Shown piece by piece: positions 19,890 through 31,763 of a stretch of 64,000 nt of DNA. Under the pieces are notes generated by a model, which had not been told where the DNA came from, did no database searches, and worked only from the letters and a program-made list of their open reading frames with translations. The DNA is from Dactylorhiza incarnata (lineage: Eukaryota > Streptophyta > Magnoliopsida > Asparagales > Orchidaceae). A program made the position numbers and the translations under genes. Where the stretch lies: contig JAWHQI010000121.1 in the NCBI GenBank assembly GCA_033032865.1, forward strand, positions 1,612,001-1,676,000. Direction: 5' to 3'. Position 1 is the stretch's first letter. Each line of letters opens with the position of its first letter.

Positions 19890-21953
19890 TTGCTTTGTCT
19901 TTTATACCTTGTGTGTGATTGCATGTATACCCTGTTTGCATTAGGCTTTGTCCTAATTCGGAACTGTCCGGCGAGAGCTTTATTTGACACTGGAGCATCC
20001 CACTCCTTTCTGTCAGAGGACTTCATACTGCGTATTGGAGTGCCTTCGTTCGTGGCAAAGGACAGACTAGATGGCGTGCTGCCAAATGGGTGTCGAATGC
20101 ATGCGGACAGAGTTTGTAGTGTTCAGGTGCGGATAGGAAGTCATGAGTTTGACTTGGAAGCGTCGATGCTGTCGATATCCGAATTTGATGTGACCTTTGG
20201 CATGGACCGGCTTTCAAAACAGCGTGCATGCATTGATTGCAACTTGAAGGTCACGCTAGGGCAGAATACTAAACGCAAGACTACATTTACCGGTTTGCGT
20301 GGATCGAGCAAGATGTTCATATCTGCTCTCCACGTAGTCAAGGCGGTTCGGAAAGGCGCAGAGTTGTTATTCACGTTATTGGAGACTTCTGAGCCAAAGC
20401 CCAGTTTGTGTGATGTCCCGATCGTATCGGAGTATGCGGATGTTTTCCCAAAAGATCTTCCTGAGGCTCCACCTCAGTGAGAGATTGACTTCGCTATTGA
20501 GTTGTTGTCAGGTGCCAAACCTGTGGCACGCTCACCGTACCGAATTAAGCCAAAAGAAATGGCGGAGTTGAAAGTTCAGTTGCAGGAGTTGCTAGAGCAA
20601 GGCTATATACGTTCAAGCTCATCCCCTTGGAGTGCACCGGTCCTCTTTGTGAAGAAGAAGGACGGAAGCTTGCGTCTGTGCATAGACTACCGCGAATTGA
20701 ACAAGCTGACAGAAAAGAATAAGTATTTGATTCCGCGAATCGATGACTTTTTTGATCAGCTGGTTGGATCGACTGTGTACTCAAAGCTGGATTTGAAATC
20801 TGGCTACTACCAGTTGCGAATTCAGGAATGTGACATTCCCAAGACGGCGTTTAGTACCCGCTATGGGGACTTTGAGCTCACAGTGATGTCGTTTGGCTTA
20901 ATGAATGCATCATCGGTATTCATGGATCTGATGAACCGAATGTTTCGAGAGTGTCTAGACCGATTCGTTATTGTCTTCATAGACGATATTCTGGTATACT
21001 CTAAGTCGGAAGAAGAACATGTGATTCACTTGTGCATTGTATTGGATACCCTGAGGCGAAGTCAGATGTATGCCAAGTTCTCAAAGTGTGAGTTTTTGTT
21101 GTCCTCTGTGGCATACCTAGGTCATGTGGTAAGTGGAGAGGGCATTGCAGTGGATCCTGCGAAGATAGTTGCGATACGGGAGTGGCCTGTGTTGACTACC
21201 GTGGCGGAAGTCCAAAGTTTCTTAGGACTTGCCGGCTATTATAAGCGCTTCGCAGAAAACTTTTCGAGGATAGCTCTGCCTCTCACGACATTGACTAGGA
21301 AAGATCAGAAGTTCGTTTGGTCGTCAAAGTGCGCGCGAGCTTTTGAAGAGCTGAAGAGTTGTCTGACCACGACGCCAATTCTATGTTCGCCATGTGGTAT
21401 GAAAGGCTTTGAAATCTATAGTGATGCATCAGGAAGCGGCTTAGGCTGCATTCTTCTTCAGCATGGTCAGGTTATTACGTATGGCTCTCGCCAACTGAAA
21501 GTGCATGAGAGGAATTATCCGGTCCATGACTTGGAGCTAGCGGCCGTGATATTCTCTCTGAAGCTTTGGCGGCACTATGTATATGGCGTGAAGATCGACA
21601 TCTTTACAGACCATAAGAGCCTGAAATACCTAATAGATCAGAAAGAGTTGAATATGCGACAACGAAGGTGGATGGAGTTCCTGGGGGATTACACTTTCAA
21701 GATTCACTATACTCCCGGTAAGGGAAATGTTGTCACAGATGTTTTGAGTCGGAGGGCTTCTGCACAAACCAGCTGGATTCAGATGCATGATCTGCGTCTG
21801 ATCAGCGACTTGGAAGCCTTGGAGATTTCCTGTATGGATAAAAGAACCAGTGCCACAGCATGTTTGAACTGGACAGAGGTACAGTGTGACCTTGCAGACA
21901 GAGTCAGATTGGCATTGGAACTTGATGAAAGCATGAAGCGGTATGTGGCATAG
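19890..21953 (+). pseudogene. Protease, reverse transcriptase and RNase H of E3
   Basis: A single frame with one stop (TGA 20478-20480) separates protease from RT. Protease: ALFDTGASHSF near codon 30. [15 protein letters not shown], then [15 protein letters not shown], and the catalytic FIDDILVYS box. The [11 protein letters not shown] segment follows, then RNase H with [25 protein letters not shown] and TDHKSLKYL. The frame then runs into the IN linker and ends at TAG 21951-21953. Catalytic Asp residues of RT and RNase H are retained, so inactivation comes from stops rather than active-site loss. The order PR-RT-RH-IN confirms Ty3/gypsy. Confidence 0.93.
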
Positions 21954-23327
21954 ACCAAGGATGGGTCTAATACCGAGTTTTTCTTGGAAGACGATCTTTT
22001 GTGGAAAGACAGTCGTCTGTGCCTCCCCAATGTTGGTAAATTATGGGAGGAGTTGATGTACGAGGCACACTTTACTAAGTACTCAATCCACCCGGGGAGC
22101 ACAAAAATGTACCAGGATATGAAGAAGCTATTCTGGTGGCTGGGATTAAAGAAAGACATCGCCTTATACGTAGCCAAGTGTCACACTTGGGCGCTCGTGA
22201 AGGCTGAATGTCAAAAACCTGGAGGTTTCCTGAAGTCGTTACATGTTCCGGAATGGAAATTCGATGATATTTCTATGGATTTCGTGCATGGTTTGTCGAG
22301 ATCGCAGTCAGGGAACGATGTCATTTGGGTGATTGTGGACAGTTTGACGAAAGTAGCACACATCATTCCGAACTGGCGGGACGATTCAGTGGAAAAGTAA
22401 GCAAAGTTATATGTTGATAGCATAGTGCGATTGCACGGTGTGCCCTGTAGCATCGTAAGTGGCCGAGATGGGCGCTTCACGTCGAAAGATTGGAGGTTAA
22501 TCCACCAACTGTTGGATACCAAGCTAAAATTTAGCACTGTCTTCCACCCTCAAACGAATGGGCAGACTGAGCGGACCAACAGGACTTTGGAGGATATGCT
22601 CTGAATGTGCGCCTTGGATTTCGAAAAGAGATGGGAGGATCATCTCTTCATGATCGAGTCGCTTATAACAACAGCTATCAAGCAAGTATAAAAATGGCGC
22701 CCTTTGAGGCCCTTTATGGTAAAAAGTGTCGTACACCTTTGGCTTGGGCGGAGACGGGCGAGACTAAGCTGTTTAAGCGAAAGGAAGTCGAAGATGCTAC
22801 TTCGACTATTCGGACAATCCGAGAGAGGTTGTTAATTGCACAAGATAGGCAAGCAAAGTACTATAATGCCAGACACAGGAACGTCGAGTTCTCCGTGGGC
22901 GACTGGGTTTATCTCAAAATTAAACCTTTCAAGGGTGTATCAAAGATTCGACGCTTGAAAAAGCTGAGTCCCAGATACCTTGGACCGTTTGAGATACTAG
23001 AACGTGTTGGTGAGGCTGCCTATCGGCTCGCACTCTCGACAGAGCTGAGTAGTTTGCATGATGTATTTCACATCTCCGTGCTGAGGAAGGTTGTGCAAGA
23101 GCCTACTCAAATGCTTGTTGATGATGTTCAAGTGTCGATCGATAGTGGGCTAACGACAAGGTCAAGCCCATTCGGATTGAAGACACGGAAATCAAGCAGT
23201 TACGGAACAAATCGATCAGAATGGTCAAAGTTTGCTGGGACAATTGCGTGCGTGAGGAGCTTTCGTGGGAGCGAGAGCAGGTCATGCTTGAGGAGTTCCA
23301 TGAATTGTTCCATTAAGGTACAGTGTT
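21954..23327 (+). pseudogene. Integrase with chromodomain-like tail of E3, broken
   Basis: It continues in the RT frame after the stop, with further stops at 22398-22400 and 22602-22604 and a frame change near 22610-22680. The zinc-binding HHCC region is damaged (CHTWALVKAEC where CxxC is expected). Core: the first Asp is in DISMDFVHGL. The second Asp position reads IVSGRDGRF, where the family has S-D, so a catalytic Asp appears lost. The Glu is in [13 protein letters not shown]. The C-terminal module (LGPFEILERVGEAAYRLAL, HDVFHISVLRK) is intact. After another frame change near 23150 a chromodomain-like end with SWERE is readable up to a stop just before 23318. This places E3 among chromoviruses. 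Confidence 0.85.
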
Positions 23328-23405
23328 AGCTTTTGTATTTTTGTAGTAGTTTGCACCGTTAGAATTTCGGGAACAATTCTTTTTAAGGGGGAGAGGGGGG
23401 AGGAT

Positions 23406-25041
23406 TGGAAGACCCCAGTGTTCAGGTGCAAAAAATTCGCGGTGTTCTAAGCTAAGGAGCTAGCGCCGGCGGTAGCTCTTATCGTCGAATTGGTAGTGTA
23501 TCGACGAAGGGAGTTGTGCGTATCGTCAAAAACGTCAAGACGATCCGTCGATTACTAGCGCCTGCGGTAGAGATAGCGTCGGCGGTAGCTGTTACGACGA
23601 AATTGTGTTTCGTCGAATGTTTCAGACGAATCGTGTTGAACACAAGTGAATTCGTCGACGAAAGATAGCGTTGGCGGTAGCGCTAGCGGTTTCGATGAAT
23701 TCCTTAAGCGGCTCTGGATAAGTTCATCTGTACCGCCTCTGGGCTAGCGTCGGGGGCTAGGGCTAGTGCCGGCGGTAACATTTTTCTATATAAAGCCTCC
23801 AAACCGTGCATTTCCCTTAGTTTTCTTTGGACATCTCTCCTAAGGCAAGGGCAGAAGTCGAGAAGGAGAGGAAGGATCTGTTTGGCTAGTTAAGTTCGAG
23901 GTAGAAGATCTCTTGTGTGCTTGTGCCGTCTTCGAATCCGTGGAGAGGAATCCTGGTCCATTGGCACCGAAACAAGCATCAAGGGTAACGATTCTCCTCC
24001 TTAATCTATGGACATGCTAGTCCTTTGATTCGCATAGTAGCAGAAAGATTTTCACTAATTAGTGGATAGGTTCTTCCGACGGGTCGATATGGATTATCCC
24101 CGTAGAAAATTGCATATAGAGTCTGGATCGTTGTATGGATATAGGCATACTGTGTGAAGCCCATCTGGACAGGTTGGTCCGGATTGGTGATGTTGATATT
24201 GCTATCCGGAGAATACTCCGAGTATGTATGTTTGTTTTCGGGTACTGGGTGTTGTGGCGTGCTGCAGGGAGTCCTGGAGGTGACCTTCAGAAAATACCCG
24301 AAAGAGATGGCAGAATATCGTTCTGTGAGATAGCGCCAGCGCTAGTGCTAGCGCCAGTGATATCGAATATCACGTGGTGTGTTTGGAAATAGCCCCTGAG
24401 GCTGTTTTGATGACCCAGTGAGGTTGTCTCGTTGCCGGGCCGAGGTGCAGTCGTACCCGCGTCGGGCAGTTGATCCCGACGTTATGAGCACGGGCAAAGC
24501 TGAACCGAACCCGTCCCTTAGCCGGTCAGTGAAGAGGTCGCCCCTCGGTGAACTGAAGGAATTTTGGGAAAAAACAGTAAGGTAGGAGGACCTTGACGGT
24601 AAAAGCTCATAATAGATCCGTGGTGCAGCTCCGGGAGTACACTGGAAATGTGCCTTGAGAGCACGATACGTGTGGCCTTGATTCGATGTAAGTGGTGATT
24701 GTTTCTATGTGGTGCTTAGACACACCTGTGAAATATATGTTGTTATTGCTTGTTTGCAAGAAAGGAGTACCGCCGCCCCGAGCATGGGGTGGGGTCGTTA
24801 TAATCTTGGTCAGCTAAAGCTGGCCGGTTACCTGTTTTCTCACTGCTTGGTGGATTGTGCATTACAGGTCCTGGCGAGACGAGCGGGAAATAGCGGGTTG
24901 GAGCCTCAGCTGCTGCGCTTTGCTGGCCCTCAAAGGCCCAAGTGTTTTACATGTTTTTACTTCATGTATTGTCGACTTGCGTGCCGATGTTTGGAAATCA
25001 TGTAAACAGAAACACATTTTGATGTATGGCCTTAGTGCCAA

Positions 25042-25077
<36 letters not shown>

Positions 25078-25271
25078 TCATTCATGTTCTTAGTGTGGAC
25101 ATGTCTTCTGGTTTCAAGATCTAATGAATTTATGCTTCCTCTTATGCGTAATCTCTGAGATGTTGTTGGTTGGTTAGCTGAAAACGTAATTCTCTTGCTT
25201 GTTCACCATATATGACGTGGGGTCCCGGTCGGACCTACTGTTATATACTGTGTAACGGGTGGGGTGTTACA
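23406..25271 (+). repeat. 3' LTR of E3
   Basis: 1866 bp. The 61-bp difference from the 5' LTR is largely loss of GCTAGGGCTAG-type tandem units (here 23740-23780). It carries the same TATATAAAG box (23787-23795) and a (TA)n tract at 25046-25074. Confidence 0.92.
25046..25074. repeat. (TA)n microsatellite in the E3 3' LTR
   Basis: Counterpart of 18284-18311. Confidence 0.9.
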
Positions 25272-25276
25272 CCATG

Positions 25277-26311
25277 CAATGCAAATCCTATGTCAAATTC
25301 AAATTAAGCAATAAATAATGAAATCACTTAGATAATTTTAGCAAACGCAAAATAATTCTCTAGGGCAAAGTAAGCTTTAGCTTTCTTCCGCGTGGAGGGC
25401 CATAGAGAGCGTGCAGTGAATAAATCCTGCAAAGCATGAGAATAATCCAAAGCAAAACACTACGAAGTTATAAATCCAATTAAGTACGAGTCATTACCAT
25501 ATAATATGCTGAAAATAAACGTCCATACGACAAACAAAACTCACAAAGTTGCGGGGCTGCTGTAGGACGGGAGATCCGAAGAGGGGCGACGATGCGGCGG
25601 CTGAAATCTGAGTATCGGCGGCTGGATCTGAGTGGGTGTGACTGTTTTGGAAGGTGCGGGACTGGTTTTGGGCGGATCTGAGTGGAGGGGAACAGATTCT
25701 GGATGTGGAGGGACTAGATGACAGATTTGGGCGAGTTTTGGTGGGGAAAACTGAGGGAGGTGGACTGGATCTGGGCGGCAGCTGCTGGGGCGGTGGAGCA
25801 GGCGGCTGGATTTCTGGATTGTATTGGGTAGTGGCAGCGGGGTTAAAGGGGTCTGGTGTGGGAGGCGGCTAGGGGAGAAGGGGGCTGGATGGGCGGTGGC
25901 AGCAGGGGGATCTGGCTGTAGATGTATTACCTTTGGGGGGAAGGATAGCGCCTAGGAGTTGTCACCTAGGGTTCCACGGAGTCGGCACCGTGGAGGGATT
26001 GCGGGATTTCTCTTCTCCAAAATCTGCAATAGCTACAGCAGCCCTCATACACTATTATTTATAATAAAGAGAAATTAGGGCATCCCATCATCAACGGCTA
26101 TGATTGGCCGGAGATGGGATAGCCCGATTACCATAAAAAATAAAGCAAAAATGACAATATAATATATGAAATCGTGTCGGAACGACGGGCCGGACGCATC
26201 TGTGGAGTCGGATCATTGATCCGGGTACGCCATATATGTAAGTAGCCAATCGGCCCCGAACGGGCCCAAAACTCGTTTTCTGGTGCGGGTCTGCATCTCC
26301 ATTCCGCATCA
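25277..26311 (-). repeat. Right (5') LTR of E1, remainder after the E3 insertion
   Basis: Continues the alignment to 4977-6084 and ends CCGCATCA. It shares the G-rich block with the left LTR (25560-25900). Confidence 0.85.
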
Positions 26312-27094
26312 ATTTCAGTCCACTAAAATTTTCCCCCCAAAACAGCCGTCTACCATCCCTGCCCCCACCAACTCCATTCCATCAAGTAACTGCTTACCCT
26401 CCCCTCTCCCTACACTAACTGGTCCCCATTTCAAGCCTAACTCTTCACAATAACTGCCTCTCCTCTGATAGTTATCATCCCTCAATCCACTCCATGGCCT
26501 TCAACCGTGAACACACTCCCCACCAGACAGAACACCCCCCAGCCACCAGCCAGAGGTCAAACGACTCCCTTCCAGCCACCAATACTTCGGTATGGCAACC
26601 AAATCAGTCTTGCCCGTCTCCCAGTCCCAGCCACCTTCATTCCCTCCGAAATCCCGTCCAATCCTCTAACAATCCCGTCCATCCCTCTGTATCCCTCACC
26701 CCAAACAGCCCCAATTCAGTACAACGTTATCTATCCAGCCACCAGCACCTCATCGAACATCCCCCGCACCTTCTATCTCATGATTATTATGAGTTATTGT
26801 TTGATTGTCATTTCTTTTGTGATTAATCCTGTGTGAATTCACTGTTCGGGAAATATTAGTTTGAAATAATTGCCTCAAGTATTTTGTAATTTGTCGGGAT
26901 TTATTCGCTTGGGTGCTTACTTTCTAATTCTAGTGTATGTGTACTATATTATTTGTTCCCATACTGGAATTTTGCTTAATTATGGTGATCAAGTTATACG
27001 ATTTATAGTTTTCATTTGTTGCAAGTTTAGTTGCATGTGTGTCTTACTGTCTTATTCATATAGTCAACTTATACTTTAGAGCAGTCATGTGTCA
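26312..27094 (+). repeat. Right-hand continuation of the E0 LTR
   Basis: Sequence right of the ATTTC target site of element E1. The final 110 bp match the 2538-2670 LTR fragment. Positions 26312-26800 are C-rich with overlapping Pro/Ser-rich frames that I regard as compositional. Joined to the bases left of 4926, it is the sequence into which E1 inserted. Confidence 0.5.
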
Positions 27095-27436
27095 ATAAGT
27101 TTGCAACGATTAATGAAGTAATTCAAAGTCTTTGTAATCCTTGTGACAATTTTAAATGTAAAGCATGCAAATTTAGGCAGGTCAGCGGAAAAACAGATGA
27201 AGAGATGAAAAGGAATACCCAAATGACCTGACAGTCTGATCAGTATGAATTCCAACAAGTAAAAAGTCTCCAAGTCCCTTAGCTAGCCGCAAAATCTAAA
27301 CAAACAATGTTGCTGTGTAAGTCCAAGAGGTTACCATGATCAGAAAAAGAAGCTAAAACTCAAACTAAAGAAAATAAATTCATGAAGTTCAAAATTTTCA
27401 GTTCTGTTGAATGTGCAGGAATTCTATTTGTCTACA
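27095..27436. other. Unassigned flank
   Basis: AT-rich sequence between E0 and the solo LTR at 27442. I see no gene or repeat partner. Confidence 0.5.
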
Positions 27437-28791
27437 GCTTGTGTGACGCCGACCTCGACGATAGGTAATAACTATAGTATTTTATGTGCATAAACGTGTG
27501 CGTCGAAGCGTCGTCGTAAGTTAATTTTTTGCAATAAAAAAAAGAACAAAATAAAATTAACTAAAATACTATGCGACTCCGTGTAATAGATTGGTTCCAT
27601 GTGTAAGTTTAAGGTAGATTTAATTAAGAGGGCAAGAGAGCTGGCTGGAATAGGCATAGAACCTACTAAAATTGATTCCTGGACCGGCTGAATGGGTTGA
27701 GCACACCCATCTTTCCAGTCCCAGCCCTCTCATAACCCTGAAGAGGCGGTGAGAGGAGGGGCATTTGAGGAAGTAGGGCTTAAGCGGTGTGATAATAATT
27801 GAAGCAAATCGTTTCGATCCCATTATTCCCGCACTCCTCCCTCTCTCGCAAGTCAAAACCGAGCGGTGCTGCTAGGGCTCCAGAAGTGAGAGTTTTAACC
27901 ACTCGATCTTTCTTCTCCTCTGAATCTCCATTCCTCTTCGTTTCCTCTATCTGCTGCTGAAATCAGTGAAGTTGTGTGTGGGGTTTTGGATCCCTTAGCC
28001 GATTTCTGCTTTTGGAGATTTCAGAAGCTGGTTTTCTTGGATCTGCTTGATTGTGTTGCTTCAGAAGTTGTTTCCGTAGGATTTTTTGGAGCATCTTACT
28101 GCAAGGTAACATGAACTTACCTTTGACAATGTCAGATTCCATACCTAGGGGTTTGAAAAACCTTAGTATAAAGTTTATTTTTGAATTATTGGAGGTCGGC
28201 CATAAGTATGAATATTTTTGGGTTGTTATGCTGATTAACTGTTTTTATAAGATACCCAGTTGTAGGAATATTAAAACCTTAATTATTCGATTGAGTATAG
28301 GTAGAATCTGAAATCATATTATTGATTGTTGTATGGGATTTGATTACTTACTTCCAGTTTTGGTGATCTTATTGGCCGACTGTAACGAGAACACTAGTAA
28401 TGTTCTTGAAAATTTTGATTAATGATTCAGTGGGTTTAATTACATGGTTATTGCCGGTTACTACTTTAGGTGAAGACTATTGAAATAAAATAAAAGTTGG
28501 GATGTAATTATATTACAGGACGACTGCCTTATAAGGTTGAAATGGGGTAAATGATTTCAGTTTTGAGAATTTGTAATCATAATAGGTACTAATTGAGACG
28601 TGGACAAATGTTTAGTGGAATTATGGTTTATATACATAGTTGTTGCAGATTTATGTTTTAGGCAAAGGCTAATAAAAATGAATATTTGGAGTGCTTGGTA
28701 TTCATCGTTTTAGATCCAATGATTTTTAGTAATTGTTATGATTAAAAATCTAATGTTGAAAAGGAGTTGATAGTGGTAATTGGTATAGGAT

Positions 28792-28857
28792 ATGGCATCT
28801 CACGGAAAGGGAAGGAGGGATGAACCGAGAAAGGATAAAGGCAATGGAAAGATCGGG
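28792..28857 (+). CDS. Putative first coding exon carried by family L LTR, copy I
   Basis: 22 codons beginning MASHGKGRRDEPRKDKG, preceded by an AG acceptor-like site (TATAGGAT) and followed by GTGAGTTC, a consensus 5' splice site. Similar exons occur at 39663-39719 (MTSWKGK...PRQDKGKKK) and 63135-63197 (MASGDRRDENHSKDK). All are Lys/Arg/Asp-rich and all sit in the same place in the repeat. The function is unknown. The joining phase with 29505 is zero, giving a predicted 77-residue product. It could also be a non-coding spliced leader with chance openness. Confidence 0.4.
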
Positions 28858-29504
28858 GTGAGTTCTTACTCCTGCATTTTATTGATACTACTTATGATAT
28901 TTTAATGTTTATTTGTTCAGCTGTTAAAAGAACAAACACTGAAACTTTAAAGAGAACACAAATATACGAAGTAATACCCTTGGCTAAAATGCAAAACTTG
29001 AAATGAAAGAAAGACAAAATAAAAATGATATGAATAATGCAATGGGCTATGCGAAGGGTTGACCCAACTCCTGCAGGTGGGGGGCGAATGTCCTCCCATT
29101 ATCAATATGTTTGGATCCCATTATCAATATGTTTGGATTCAGGAGACCTGATTGGACACCAGTGCTAGATGATAGCCCTGAATCTGGAAAATGTGAGTGT
29201 GCTAAACAAAAGACACGTAATGAATGATGAAATTTATTCTTAATATTGCCCAAATAAAAAAAACTGAAAAAAAACAACGAATGATGAAATGCACATCGTA
29301 AATGATGATTTAATAAGGATGATTGCATATATGAATGCATAAAATGAATGATGAAATGCATATATGAATGCAAATAATGAATGATGAAATGAATATAAGA
29401 ATTGATGTACTTCCTTATTTTAAACTGTTGATAATACTTTTGTAGGGAAGATAAGAATTCGCTTAGTCATTTGACTAACTATTTAGATAATTAAATTAAT
29501 ATAG

Positions 29505-29672
29505 GAGAAGAGCACGGTGGTCCCCGATGAGAGGAAGAAATTGCAAGTGGACAAGAGGTATCGCTTGTGGGTGGAGATGACTATGGTTGTGCTTGGGATA
29601 CTGGAGACTCACCGGGAGTACTACAAGGATCCGGACTGCCCGCATGAGACTTTCAAGTTTTATTTTACATAG
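29505..29672 (+). CDS. Putative last coding exon carried by family L LTR, copy I
   Basis: Follows AATATAG; 55 codons plus TAG. The peptide is basic and then amphipathic: ERKKLQVDKRYRLWVE, then a hydrophobic stretch MTMVVLGI, then HREYYKD. The same pattern is seen at 47285-47449 (NYRLGVK, ITVVSEVI, HREKCKD), with an identical end point and a stop at the same place. No known family is recognised. The hydrophobic run is short for a membrane span. Confidence 0.4.
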   Translation, partial: EKSTVVPDERKKLQVDKRYRLWVEMTMVVLGILETHREYYKDPDCPHETFKFYFT

Positions 29673-29916
29673 TTTTGTTGCATCTACTTATGATGTACAT
29701 ATCTAGTGTGTTGTAGTTGTATTTCCTTTTTGAATCTCTAACTTTTGTGTATCATATACAGGGCTTGTAATTTATATTGTAAAAGAAAATGTTTAATGAA
29801 ATGATCATTTTTGTCCGGCATTTTTCTTTTAGTACTCTGCCATGATATGATTTTATTTAATGCACGACCAATGTTAATTTTGACGGTTTCCAATAAGTAG
29901 GGATTATTACAGCTTG

Positions 29917-30170
29917 TGTGTATAAGATGTTTAAACATGTGTACCTGGGTTAAAGCTATGGCTCTTGGGATATCTGATAAGATGGCGCACAGTAAGTGCA
30001 CGAATTGTGCAAATGGAAATTTAGAGCATATGGCACAAATAAACAAGTAATAAAATATAAATTTTATATAATTCAGTAACGCTGAGTAGGATATCAAATA
30101 AGAAAGCGAGCTTATGACACCACTAGGTGTTTCGAGTAATCCACCAAGGATACTATTCGAGCATGCTAAG
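29917..30170. other. Unassigned gap between solo LTR and copia element
   Basis: AT-rich; no gene or repeat recognised. Confidence 0.5.
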
Positions 30171-30368
30171 TGAATTTGTGCAATGGCTAGTAGTACAGGA
30201 CCAGTTAGAGGTCATTACCTCCTTAACTTTTAGTCTCACACCTTAGGTTGGAGTTTAGGCTACACTCTCTCTTTCTATATAAATGTACAAATACTTGTAG
30301 CTTGTGATACACTTGTGTAAGAAATTAATAAAATATTTATTATTTTCTCTCGTCTATATTATTTCACA
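30171..30368 (+). repeat. 5' LTR of G1
   Basis: Aligned with 35386-35582. TATA-like CTATATAAATG at 30275-30285, AATAAA-like signal near 30330. Confidence 0.88.
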
Positions 30369-30854
30369 TGGTATCAGAGAATGAATCCTACAATTTTTTA
30401 ACAAAAAAAATTTAAATCACTTATGGTTCTAGCTTGAGCTCGTGCTCGCGTCTTCTGTTTGTGGCGCCTACGAACTCTTTCTTGAATCCGCAGCTCTGGA
30501 CTTCCTGCTCCAACGAATCCTTCTGCTTGATTTGTCCACCACCCGGCTTCTTTTTATAGCTTTTTCCTGCGCGTGCTGGGACCCACCCCTTACGGCCTCT
30601 GCTCTGTGCTCACAGCGACCGCTCTTCCTCGGTCATTAGCATCTGCTTCTCTTGAATCCTCTGTCGCTTGTGACCGGGTACAGTAGTTGTGTACTACGGC
30701 TTTTTTGGAGATCGCCCCTGACGCCCTCTAAGAACACGTTGCGGCCTCCTCGACTTCAACCGCCACGTGTGCTTGTCAATTGTGTTCGTCATGTCCGCCG
30801 ACTGCTTCAGCGACCGCACCTGGAGCTCGTCGTGTCCGCCGCGTGTGCTTGTTG

Positions 30855-30930
30855 CTTGTGTTTGCTTGTCGCTTGTGTTTGCTTGTCGCTTGTGTTTGCT
30901 TGTCGCTTGTGTTCGCTTGTCGCTTGTGTT
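30855..30930 (+). repeat. 17-bp minisatellite in the G1 leader
   Basis: About 4.5 copies of CTTGTGTTTGCTTGTCG. A second repetitive block of CTGGAGCTCGCAACTTCT-like units covers 30960-31130. The long open frames through this leader on both strands are repeats, not genes. Confidence 0.85.
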
Positions 30931-31304
30931 CACCATGCCCGCCGACTGCTTCAGCGACCGCACCTGGAACTCGCAACTTCTACCTCCTGGAGCTCACAAC
31001 TTCTGCCACCTGGAGCACGCAACTTCTACCTCCTGGAGCTCACAACTGCCACCCGGAGCTCGCAACTTCTGCTTCAGCGACCGCACCTGGAGCTCGCAAC
31101 TTCTCTGGTGCCCACAACTTCTGCCTCCTGCAGACTCCTTTCGTGCCCACCGTGCGAGCTCAGTGCGTTCTCTCCTCTGCGGACTGTTTTTAGAGCTCGT
31201 CGTGTCCGCTTCTACTCTCCTTTGCGAGCTCTCTTCAGTGCATGCGCCAATTTGTCGAGACCTCCACTTCTTGCCTGCCGCTCACAGGGTTTCCCCTCTG
31301 ATCT

Positions 31305-31763
31305 TTGTCGGTCATGGAATTAACTGATGTCTCGGCCCTTTCGGCATGTGCCGCGACTCCTCTCCCTGAAGTTCGGGATGAGCTTCGAATCACCACTATC
31401 TCTCTTAGTGGCAAGAAGAACTTCGTCGAGTGGGTACATTCTGTTCGCCGTGTTCTACATACCAAAGGGCTCCTTCATCATCTCTCTAAGGCACAACCTA
31501 CTGAGCACACAGAGGAATTGCTCCGCGATGATGGCCGCGTCCAATCATGGATTCTAAATTCCATGGGCAGTGAACTGTACAGTATGGACATGTATCATGA
31601 GACGGCCAAAGCGATGTGGGATGAACTTCACTCCCTATATTCTGGCAAGGACGGTTTGCAACACAAGTTCGACATCTTCACGGACCTCCAATCTCTTGAA
31701 ACGGGGGTTGATGGAGACTTGACCTCATTTCTTGTGAGGTCAAAAACTCTGGTCGAGGCCTGA
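31305..31763 (+). pseudogene. gag N-terminal part of G1
   Basis: 152 codons. Copia gag signature: ELRITTISLSGKKNFVEW, then VQSWILNSMGSELYSM, AKAMWDELHSLYSGK and the LTSFLVRSKTLVEA end. The frame stops here; the following sequence to about 32250 carries frameshifted gag C-terminal remnants and poly-C at 31946-31957. Confidence 0.85.

Larger units (their letters stand above)
16582..25271 (+). mobile_element. Ty3/gypsy chromovirus-type element E3, complete in structure but decayed
   Basis: LTRs start TGTAAGACC or TGGAAGACC and end GTGTTACA (16582-18508 and 23406-25271). The TSD CCATG is at 16577-16581 and 25272-25276. A long PPT (AAGGGGGAGAGGGGGGAGGA) ends at 23404. A degenerate PBS, TTGGTATCT, follows the 5' LTR. 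Gag, protease, RT, RNase H and integrase follow in the canonical Ty3/gypsy order. Stops, frameshifts and an integrase active-site change make it inactive. In the LTR stretches I compared base by base, the two LTRs differ by roughly 5 percent. It landed in the 5' LTR of E1. Confidence 0.92.
4926..26311 (-). mobile_element. Ty3/gypsy remnant E1, minus strand, interrupted twice
   Basis: LTRs begin TGACG(C/T)A and end CCGCATCA, with left LTR 4926-6084 and right LTR 16531-16581 plus 25277-26311. The 5-bp TSD ATTTC is present at 4921-4925 and 26312-26316. The PBS on the minus strand, just left of 16531, reads TTGATATCAAAGGC; a PPT-like purine tract lies right of 6084. Inside are gag and only the C-terminal part of integrase; RT, RNase H and protease are absent. 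Removing nested E2 and E3 with one TSD copy each leaves about 5.0 kb, so this is an internally deleted element. It was old when E2 and E3 arrived. Confidence 0.85.
27442..29911 (+). mobile_element. Solo LTR of a long gypsy-type LTR family (family L, copy I)
   Basis: Starts TGTGACGCCGACC and ends ATTATTACA. It is flanked by the 5-bp TSD GCTTG (27437-27441 and 29912-29916). Length is 2470 bp. No internal region is present, so this is a solo LTR left by unequal recombination. It looks like a gene: a pyrimidine-rich leader (27880-28105) ends CTGCAAG before GTAACA. A 22-codon ATG exon follows at 28792, and a terminal coding exon at 29505-29672. The start sequence is of the kind seen in Del/Tekay chromovirus LTRs; this lineage call is inference. 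Further copies or parts lie at 36249, 41198, 47092 and 61637. Confidence 0.85.

Noticed and set aside
26494..26836. Two Pro/Ser-rich ORFs in different frames
   Set aside because: Both frames open because the DNA is C-rich; no start context or domain.
30652..31327. Long overlapping ORFs on both strands (up to 223 codons)
   Set aside because: They run through minisatellite and direct repeats in the G1 leader, so openness is compositional; no domain.
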